Assembly (NCBI GenBank): GCA_016699535.1
Contig: CP064980.1
Location: 1,806,001-1,870,000 of the forward strand
Reading direction: 5' to 3'
Length of the DNA stretch: 64,000 nt
DNA from: Myxococcales bacterium
Lineage (GTDB): Bacteria; Myxococcota_A; Polyangia; Polyangiales; GCA-016699535
The notes beneath the pieces were generated by a model. That model ran no database searches, was not told the DNA's origin, and saw only the letters and a program-made list of their open reading frames with translations. Every line of letters begins with the position of its first letter. The stretch's first letter is position 1. The translations under genes were made by a program, and so were the position numbers. This document shows positions 48,611-56,053 of this stretch, piece by piece.

Positions 48611-49333
48611 CTAGTTACACATGTTGCCAGGAGGATTGTTGTTGTCGACTGGTAGGTCAAAAGGTGGCTTGAAACAGCAAACATTGTCACCGCATGCTGG
48701 GTCATCGGGACCGGCCGGTTGTTTCATGCCTCCCTCTCGTAGGGTTAAGTAACCGCTATCGCAACCATCCTGAGCTGGAGCGCAATGGCAATAACTGTTT
48801 TCGGTATCACAAAGGCATACACCTCCCCACCCGGTGCTGTAGCCCATGCATTTGAGATAGTGATCGATGATGCAGGCACAGGTGACTTCGGTGGGATTGA
48901 TCGCGTCCGGGCATTCGGCGTTTGCAGTTGTAATGCAGGCTGCAGACGGATCGGGATCCGGGGGTGGATCTGTGGTGCCCGAATCGGTTGGAGGAGTTGT
49001 CGTTCCGCTATCGACGAGCGGGTTGTCCGGAGTGACGCGGTCTTCGATGGGACAATTTTCACCGACTTCCGATGGTAGACAGGCGGTGAGCATGCCATGG
49101 GAGCATTCGATGTGGCCTATTGGGCAGCCGTTTGGATAAGTTCCTCCACACGGTCCACGTGCCGGATCGTTGGGGTCTGGCTCGTCGACGAGGCCTTGCG
49201 GGTCGTTATTGTCATCGACGCCGTTGCATACCTCAACGCCATCCGTACCGCTGTCTCTGCCAGTGTTACTCACATTGCACGCGAAAATTCCAAAAGCAAG
49301 GCATGCAAAGAATGTGTTGCGTAAGCAAAGCAT
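48611..49333 (-). CDS. Cys-rich lipoprotein with MopE-like start
   Basis: A 240-residue lipoprotein (lipobox GIFAC). The N-terminus shows VEVCNGVDDNNDPQGLVDEPD, an eroded version of the common CNGxDDxCDGxxDE motif. Then come a Pro/Thr/Asp linker and a C-terminal domain with at least ten cysteines (CACIIDHYLKCMGY, CLCDTENSYCHC, CGDNVCCFK), likely disulfide-bonded. Its stop is 3 bases from the convergent gene's stop. No enzymatic motif. The function is unknown, probably a surface protein. Confidence 0.65.
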   Translation of the reverse strand: MLCLRNTFFACLAFGIFACNVSNTGRDSGTDGVEVCNGVDDNNDPQGLVDEPDPNDPARGPCGGTYPNGCPIGHIECSHGMLTACLPSEVGENCPIEDRVTPDNPLVDSGTTTPPTDSGTTDPPPDPDPSAACITTANAECPDAINPTEVTCACIIDHYLKCMGYSTGWGGVCLCDTENSYCHCAPAQDGCDSGYLTLREGGMKQPAGPDDPACGDNVCCFKPPFDLPVDNNNPPGNMCN

Positions 49334-49407
49334 ACCCTAGTTTAGCGCAGCTCTTACCTTTGCGCACATGCTTTATTGAAGAGCCGAAAATAGACACAAA
49401 AACCAGA

Positions 49408-51916
49408 CTAAAAAGCGATTTTATCTGCTTTGGACTCTGGGAGAGTCAAATCGAGAGCAATCATATCCAGCCCCTGTTGGGCTCGATATTCCTGGTAGTA
49501 AGTCAGTACGCGGCGTACGTAGCGGTGGGTTTGGCTAAAAGGAATGCGCTCAAGGAAAGCATCAAGGGGCATGTTGGAAGCATGGCGTCGGAGCCACTTG
49601 CGAACATTATGTGGCCCGCCGTTGTAGCTCGCGATGGCTAAAGGAAGTTGTCCGTCAAAGCGTTTGATCAAGGATGACAAATACCAAGCGGCAAATGCGA
49701 TATTGGTTTCAGGCTCCAAAAGCTCATCGACCGTGAAGTCTGTTCGACCCATGTTGTTGGCAATCAAAGCGCCCGTTCGGGGCATGATTTGCATGAGACC
49801 CATGGCGCCCGCGTAGGAGATGATCCGTTTTGGTAGACGCTTTCAACTCGCATGACGGCAAGCAAGAGATTCGGATCCAAGTCGTGACGTTTGGCGGCTT
49901 TGACTACGGCGTCGTAAAAGGCCGAGGAAGGGTGGAAAGGTGGTTCCATCCGGCAAGTGCGATGGCGGTACCGTAATCGCCCAAGGCAATCGAAGCATCG
50001 GCCAGGACTCTTCGATCATCGACATCGAGAGCCATTCGCGCGCGTTTCGTTTGGACATCGGGCCAGCCGAGTCGCACTGCGCGGCCCTTGTAAACCGAAG
50101 CAAGACCCATGCGAAGATCCTTACGGCCGGTCGCCGAGCGCCAAGCACGGTAAACTTCAACAAGTTCATCGTTGGCAGCGTCCATTTCTCCGAGCCGCAT
50201 CAGATCACGTGCGCGACGAAGCCAAGGAAAGGCATCGTCATGTTCACGTACGAGTGGGCTTAGCTTCGTGATGACATTGCGCAATGCTTGGCTTGCTTTT
50301 TTACCAAAGGCGATGTTGCTCTGCTCGTAGCCCATGTTGGACTGGCTTCGAGTGAACAAGGCCTCTCGCGAGTTGATGTGCTTGAGTTCTTCAAGTTTAC
50401 ACATGGCAGAGAGCCGTTGTTCCGCCCACAACTTATAGTAGGGCCGCTCGTTGTCGTCTTGTTCGACGACTTGCACGAAAGCTTTCGTTGCAGCAGTCTT
50501 TTGACCGCTGCGCTCCAAAGCTCGCGCGTAGTGGTAGCGTGCTGCAAGGCCAAGGCGTCGGTCTTCAAGCATAGGCGCTAGAAGCTTGATAATCAGCTCG
50601 TCCGACGCATTGCCCGTGGCAAGCACCGCCATTTCGAAGCGAAAGGTGGGCCAAAGCGAGCGACGCGTGCTGAGCAATGCTTCAAGTACTTGATTTGCGC
50701 TTTCTTTGATGCCTGCAGCGGTTGCGATTTCCAACACAAGCTTGAGCTGCGGAAAGCTTAGGCGAACGTAGGGTCGGCGCCGCAGAATCTGATCGATGCG
50801 TTGTTTGCCGAGCTCAGCCTCAGTAGCAAGAGCTTCTTCTTCAATGGCCGCTGCCTCGTCATTGTCGATGGCGCCTTGTTTGGGATCTGATTTCTGAGCT
50901 TCTTTGAGAAGTTTTTGAGAGTCTTCGAATCGACCTTCGTATCTGGCCAGTTGCGCTGCAAGGGCCGTAACGCTTGCGCGGTTGCGCGCAGAGAGCACTG
51001 TGTTCAACAGCGCATCAATTTCGCTGCGCGCGAGGTCGAATGGACCCGAACGCAATAATAGCTCTGCTCGGGCGATACGTTGCACGATGCTATAGTCTCG
51101 TACAGGAATCCCTTCATCGTGCAAAAATTGCAGCTCTACTCTTGCAAGTTTAGCAACCGGATGCCCTGGGTTGTTGAGGTCAATGCTGCGAAATGCGTTA
51201 ACTGCGCCTTGAATGTCTCCCCAACTCTTTTTAGCTTTGGCGAGCTTAAACTTTAACAGTAGCTCGTTTGGCAGATTTGGGTAGCGTTTCACAAGTTCAT
51301 TCAGTGCAGTGCTTGCACCTTTATCGTGAGCTTCGAGCAAACAACGGGTTTGTCCCATGCGAGCTTCGACGATAACGCGTGATTCAGGGCTCGTGCTCGC
51401 CAAGGAAAAGGCCCGACAGGCTTCTGGGTAGTGTCCCTCCTTCATCAAGAGTTCAGCACGGCGCAAAGCAAAGCGGTCTTCAAGATGAGGCAGTGCCCAT
51501 TCAACGACTCGCAGGTGCATGCGTGCCTGAGCAACGTCGCCATGTTCGTCGGCGAGATCTGCCTGCTCGAGGGCGCGCCTGGCGGCCTGGAACATCTCGG
51601 GGGAACTTTGTTGATCAATCAACCGCGGCGGCAAACACATTGGTACTTCGCCGCTGTTTGGCCTCAGGGTGTAGCTTTGGTTTTCCACCTGGCTGAGCTG
51701 TTTCTGTGGGACAGCGCAAATTGGGGCGTTGGGAAATGCCCCCGCTGGTGAAGACAACCCCGCAAATAAAGCCATTAAAAGTATGGGAACAAAGCGTACT
51801 GCCACCTTCTTAGTATGACTGATTTCTGTCGTACATGCAAAAATTGCAGTTATACTGGATCTGAAAATTCGCCTGTTCTGGCAAGCTAAACATCTGGGAT
51901 TGTTGACATTATCCAC
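49408..51916 (-). CDS. slt: Soluble-type lytic transglycosylase, broken by two frameshifts
   Basis: The main frame (51916-49904) encodes a roughly 620-residue helical repeat region after a probable signal peptide (VPILLMALFAGLSS), like the superhelical U-domain of Slt70. Two short shifts follow: near 49940 the frame moves to PPFHPSSAFYDAVVKAAKRH with catalytic Glu in VMRVESVYQN, and near 49826 to IISYAGAMGLMQIMPRTG. The last frame supplies NIAFAAWYLSSL and IASYNGG. Each step fits one lost base. Intact, the gene would give a roughly 830-residue exo-lytic transglycosylase that releases 1,6-anhydro muropeptides. Two breaks in one gene make decay slightly more likely here than elsewhere. The start is uncertain (GTG 51805 also fits). 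Confidence 0.78.
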
Positions 51917-51966
51917 TCTGGCTTAGACGTAAAGGCAAGCCAAAACATTCATTCAGTGGTGTCGTT

Positions 51967-52150
51967 TTAAGGGGTTGAGCTGGAGTCCGACGAGCCATCT
52001 GTTTGTTCAGTGCTCGATGAAGCTTTCCCGTCGTTACGTATTTCTGGAATCAGCACAGTCGCGATGCTGAGAGACACGACAAGCAAAAGGAGACAAGAAA
52101 AATAACTCAAGAGCTGTTGAGCTTTGATTGGCCACGAAGTTTTTTTTCAT
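51967..52150 (-). CDS. Small single-pass membrane protein, homopolymer frame problem
   Basis: Between proS and slt, ATG 52150 follows AAGGA and is followed by eight A's. Dropping one A gives MKKTSWPIKAQQLL, a membrane helix (CLLLLVVSLSIATVLI) and a Ser/Thr-rich tail ending SSDSSSTP, about 60 residues in all. Read as is, the ATG frame stops after 39 codons without a helix. The good ribosome-binding site and the helix make a real small gene likely; the family is unknown. Confidence 0.45.
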
Positions 52151-52164
52151 TGGCTTTCCTTCTT

Positions 52165-53422
52165 CTATGGGTTGCCTAAGCGAGCGAGGATGTTATCGGG
52201 TGTGATTTTTTCTACAGCATCACTATGACGCTCTTTAAACTCCACGATACCATCGGCTAGCCCTTTGGCTCCAACGGTGATTCGAACCGGAATGCCAAGT
52301 AAGTCAGCGTCTTTGAATTTCACGCCTGGCCGTTCATTGCGCTCGTCCCAAAGTGTCGAAACCGAAGCTTCTTGGAGCTGGTTATAAAGCTCTTCTGAAG
52401 CATCCATGACCGCATCGTCCTGACCGAGTGTGGTCAAAATAACTTGATAAGGTGCAATGCTTATTGGCCAGACGATGCCGTGCGCGTCGTGGTGCTGCTC
52501 GATGGCTGCAGCAACCAGTCGTGAGATACCGATGCCGTAGCATCCCATGATGAGGGGAGCCTCTTGCCCCTGCTCATTGAGGAAGTTTGCACGCATTTTT
52601 TCACTGTAGTGCGTGCCAAGTACAAAGATATGGCCAGCTTCGATACCGCGATAGCTTTTGATTGGCCTGTTGCAGTTCGGACAAGGACTGCCTTCTTTGA
52701 GTTTCGCTGCATCAGCGATTTCCGTATTTGCGGCGTAGTCGCAGGCTTCGCATGCTACGATGCTGTCTTCCCCGGTGGTGGCTAGCACCTGAAACTCGGC
52801 ACTGCTTGAGCCACCCATTGCGCCGCTATCGGCGGCGACAACGCGGTAATCTAGGCCAATCCGTCCAAAGATGGCATGGTAAGCGTTTTTCATCTGCTCG
52901 TAGGTCTTTAGCGCGGCTTCTTCGCTCACATCGAAAGAATAAGCATCTTTCATGAGAAACTCGCGACAACGCAAAAGACCTGCGCGGGGACGTGGCTCAT
53001 CACGGTATTTCATTTGAATTTGATAGAGTGTAGTAGGCAGCTGTTTGTAGCTTTTGATCTCACGCCGGGCCAAATCGGTGATGATTTCTTCGTGAGTTGG
53101 TGCGAGCATGTAGTCTGCTTTGTGCCTGTCTTTGATGCGAAACAAGGTCTCGCCGAAACTTTCCCAACGTCCTGTTTCTTGAAAATGCTCAGCAGGCACA
53201 AGTGCAGGCATGAGCAGTTCTTGGGCGCCAGCTTTGTTCATCTCATCGCGAACAATCGCGCTGATGTTTTGCAGCACGCGTAACCCTAATGGCAGAAGTT
53301 CATAGACACCTGCGCCAACGAGACGCATGTAACCACCGCGCAGCAACAAGATATGCGAAGGCGTTTGAGCGTCTTTGGGCGCTTCTTTAAAGGGTAGGGA
53401 TGAAAGCTTTTGAATAGCGCAT
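52165..53422 (-). CDS. proS: Prolyl-tRNA synthetase, short form lacking the editing insertion
   Basis: A class II synthetase charging tRNA-Pro. Motif 2 and 3 regions are visible: YRDEPRPRAGLLRCREFLMKD, SGAMGGSSSAEFQVL and MGCYGIGISRLVAAA; the anticodon domain ends the protein. Between motif 2 and 3 the usual editing domain of about 180 residues is missing and replaced by CEAC...CPNC, about 25 residues. The true N-terminus lies at ATG 53422 (MRYSKAFIPTL), in another frame that joins KEAPKDAQTPSHI if one T is removed near 53390; the uninterrupted frame alone starts at 53349. It closes the purBCS operon, its start lying inside the purS stop region. Confidence 0.88.
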
Positions 53423-53427
53423 GGTGT

Positions 53428-53688
53428 TTACTCGGACGAGCCTTGTTTGGGGTCAACTTCGATGTGAAAGTCTTCGATGACGGGATTGCACAGAAGTTTT
53501 GTGGACATGGCCTCAAGGCGGTCTTTGAGATCCTTGGCATGACTGCTTTGGAACTCAAGTTCGATAAATTTACCTACTCGAACTGATTCAAGGTCGTCAA
53601 AACCAAGACTCTTAAGCGCGCGTCGCACGGCATCGCCTTGCGGGTCGAGCACTTCTTTTTTTAGGGTAACAATGACATTTGCTTTCAT
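53428..53688 (-). CDS. purS: Phosphoribosylformylglycinamidine synthase subunit PurS
   Basis: The 86-residue small subunit of the purine FGAM synthase PurSQL. It matches the family over its whole length: KANVIVTLKKEVLDPQGDAV, LGFDDLESVRVGKFIELEF and LLCNPVIEDFHIEV. PurS bridges PurQ and PurL and channels ammonia. Its ATG overlaps the purC stop by 4 bases. PurQ and PurL, which usually follow, are not in this window; proS follows instead. Confidence 0.92.
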   Translation of the reverse strand: MKANVIVTLKKEVLDPQGDAVRRALKSLGFDDLESVRVGKFIELEFQSSHAKDLKDRLEAMSTKLLCNPVIEDFHIEVDPKQGSSE

Positions 53689-54650
53689 GAGGATAGATTC
53701 TTTCTTAGGCGGTCGTGGGGCTCTTGTAAATCTGGGATGAAGGCTTGTCCATAGATGCTTTCACAGGCTTGGATGTAGCGTCTGGCGGCTTCGATTCGGA
53801 CATCATCGGGCAGGGTTGGAACAGCGCCTTCGCCTATAAAGCCCTGCCCTTTAAGCCAAGCACGTAGGTATTCCTTGTCAAAGGACTCCGGCGCCAGCCC
53901 AGCTTCTAAGCGTTGCTTGTAGCTTGAAGCGAACCAAAACCGTGATGAATCAGGGGTGTGGACTTCATCGATTAGGACAATCGTTCCGTCACTGGTTTTT
54001 CCAAATTCGTATTTTGTGTCGACCAAAATGAGGCCCTGCTTGGCGCAGTGAGCTTGCCCGAAGGCGAACAGGCGATGCGCAAAATCTGCCACCTGATCAA
54101 AGTCCTTGGCGCCAATTACATTTGCTTTGAGCAATTCTTCTCGGCTTACGCTTTGATCGTGACCACCGTGTTCTGCTTTTGTGCTGGGTGTGAGGATCGC
54201 TTTAGGAAGTGGCCCGTTGTGCACTAAGCCATCAGGAAGCGTGTGGCCGCAAAAGATGCGCTCACCCTTTTCGTAGTGGGTCCAAACGCTTGTGCTAGTC
54301 ACGCCTGTCAAATACGCTCGCATGACAAACTCAACCGGCAAAGGTGTGCATTCGATGACTTTCATGGCAGCAGGATCGACGCGTTCTAGAAAATGATTGG
54401 GCACCAAATCTTTACTTTGCTCGAACCACCAGGCAGCCAGTTGGTTTAGAACTTGCCCCTTAAATGGTAGTGTTCCGATGCTGCGATCAAAAGCGCTGAT
54501 GCGATCGGTGGTGACGATGAGGCGAGTGCCATCACTTAGGCTGTAGCTGTCACGAACCTTGCCTTCTTGTTTTGTTCCCAGCCAATCAAGGTCTGTGCTG
54601 TTAAGGCACAGATGAAGTCCCTGCTGAAGCGTTTGCTGGTTTACTGTCAC
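53685..54650 (-). CDS. purC: SAICAR synthase
   Basis: A 321-residue ATP-dependent ligase joining aspartate to CAIR in purine synthesis. Family marks are EGKVRDSYSL near residue 30, TDRISAFDRSIGTLPFKGQVLN, PVEFVMRAYLTG, and LVDTKYEFGKT...IDEVHTPDSSRF. The length matches the longer SAICAR synthases of yeast and some bacteria (about 300). ATG 54650 overlaps the purB stop (4 bases), so it is translationally coupled in purB-purC-purS. Confidence 0.94.
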   Translation of the reverse strand: MTVNQQTLQQGLHLCLNSTDLDWLGTKQEGKVRDSYSLSDGTRLIVTTDRISAFDRSIGTLPFKGQVLNQLAAWWFEQSKDLVPNHFLERVDPAAMKVIECTPLPVEFVMRAYLTGVTSTSVWTHYEKGERIFCGHTLPDGLVHNGPLPKAILTPSTKAEHGGHDQSVSREELLKANVIGAKDFDQVADFAHRLFAFGQAHCAKQGLILVDTKYEFGKTSDGTIVLIDEVHTPDSSRFWFASSYKQRLEAGLAPESFDKEYLRAWLKGQGFIGEGAVPTLPDDVRIEAARRYIQACESIYGQAFIPDLQEPHDRLRKNLSS

Positions 54651-55954
54651 GATGGGGTCTGCTCGAGTGCGCGATCAATAATGGTGTCAACGTGGCTTAG
54701 GACATGTTGTAGGTCAAACTGGGCTTCAATGTCGGTTTCGGAGAGTTTTGATCGAATGTCTTTGTCCTGAAGAATTAGATCTTTGAACGAAGCTTCTCCT
54801 GAAAAGGCGCGCATGGCATTTCGCTGCACAAGCACGTAGCCTTCTTGGCGCGGCAAGCCTTGCTCGACCAAACGAAGTAAAAGACCTTCGCTTGCCCAAA
54901 GCGAGCCTGTGCGGTCGAGGTTTTGCTTTAGATGTTCGGGATACACCACAAGATTAGCCATCATGCGGTTAACGCGATCGAGCATGAAAGCAAGTGTGGT
55001 GGTGGCATCAGGCAACAGCATGCGTTCAACGGAAGAATGCGAGATGTCACGCTCGTGCCACAGCGCGATGTTTTCCAGAGCTGGCGTGACAGCTGCGCGC
55101 ACGATGCGAGCAAGGCCGCAAAGGTTTTCGCTGGCAATGGGATTACGCTTGTGCGGCATCGCGCTTGAGCCTTTTTGCCCTTTGCTAAACGCTTCTTCGG
55201 CCTCGGCCACTTCAGTGCGCTGCCAGTGCCGCACGTTGGTTGCGAGGCGCTCGATGGCAGCGGCCATCAGTGCCATAGCGGAAAAGAAGCTTGCGTGTCT
55301 GTCGCGCGCTACGACTTGCGTTGAAACTGTTTCAGGCGCAAGACCAAGCGCTGCTAAAGCTTCCTTTTCAATGCTTGGAGTAAGATGACTGTAGCTGCCT
55401 ACGGCTCCTGCAATTTTGCCGACTGCGATTTCTTTTCGAGCGCTGCGAAGGCGTTCGCAGGCGCGATAGATCTCAGAATAGTGCCCTGCTAGACACAAGC
55501 CAAAGGTAAGAGGTTCAGCGTGGATGCCGTGGGAGCGACCTATCATGGGCGTATGTCGGTGCTCTTCGATGCGGACGCGCAATGCTTTGAGAAAGTCTTC
55601 GCTGCGCTTGATAAGGGCATCGCAGGCTTTGACCATGAGCAAGGCAAGAGAGCTATCAAGTACGTCTGATGAGGTCATGCCTCGATGAAGCCAGCGCGCG
55701 GGGCTGCCGCCCAGCTCTTCGATATGTGTTAAAAACGCAATCACGTCGTGTCGAGTGCTCGTTTCTATCTCATCGATGCGTTCGGGTTTGATTTTATCGC
55801 GCAAGTTAGCGAGGGAAACTGCCGTGCCTTTCGGAACAAGCTTTGCGTTTTCCATAGCGCGGCATGCAGCAAGCTCGACGTCGAACCAAGCTTGGTACTT
55901 GGCTAACGGCTGCCAAAGTTCATCAAAATCTGCGGGAGTATAACGAGGAATCAT
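54647..55954 (-). CDS. purB: Adenylosuccinate lyase
   Basis: The 435-residue enzyme removes fumarate from SAICAR and adenylosuccinate. The fumarase/lyase signature GSSAMPHKRNPIASENL is complete, as are the N-terminal SRHDVIAFLTHIEE, TSSDVLDSS and GRSHGIHAEPLTFG motifs. It leads the purB-purC-purS-proS run on the minus strand. The 5' flank shows a small hairpin (GGCCT/AGGCC at 55961-55980) that might influence expression. The short gap upstream ends at the repeat lipoprotein gene. Confidence 0.95.
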   Translation of the reverse strand: MIPRYTPADFDELWQPLAKYQAWFDVELAACRAMENAKLVPKGTAVSLANLRDKIKPERIDEIETSTRHDVIAFLTHIEELGGSPARWLHRGMTSSDVLDSSLALLMVKACDALIKRSEDFLKALRVRIEEHRHTPMIGRSHGIHAEPLTFGLCLAGHYSEIYRACERLRSARKEIAVGKIAGAVGSYSHLTPSIEKEALAALGLAPETVSTQVVARDRHASFFSAMALMAAAIERLATNVRHWQRTEVAEAEEAFSKGQKGSSAMPHKRNPIASENLCGLARIVRAAVTPALENIALWHERDISHSSVERMLLPDATTTLAFMLDRVNRMMANLVVYPEHLKQNLDRTGSLWASEGLLLRLVEQGLPRQEGYVLVQRNAMRAFSGEASFKDLILQDKDIRSKLSETDIEAQFDLQHVLSHVDTIIDRALEQTPS

Positions 55955-56053
55955 AATGTGGGCCTGACCCTAGCAAGGCCTTTGCGCCGCGCCAAGTGAT
56001 ATCAATAGCGAGAAAAATAGGGCTTTTGATTATGGTGGGAACCAGTAGCGGTA

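Noticed and set aside
55961..55980. Purine riboswitch or attenuator before purB
   Set aside because: Only a 5-bp GGCCT/AGGCC hairpin is visible, without an aptamer fold or T-run.
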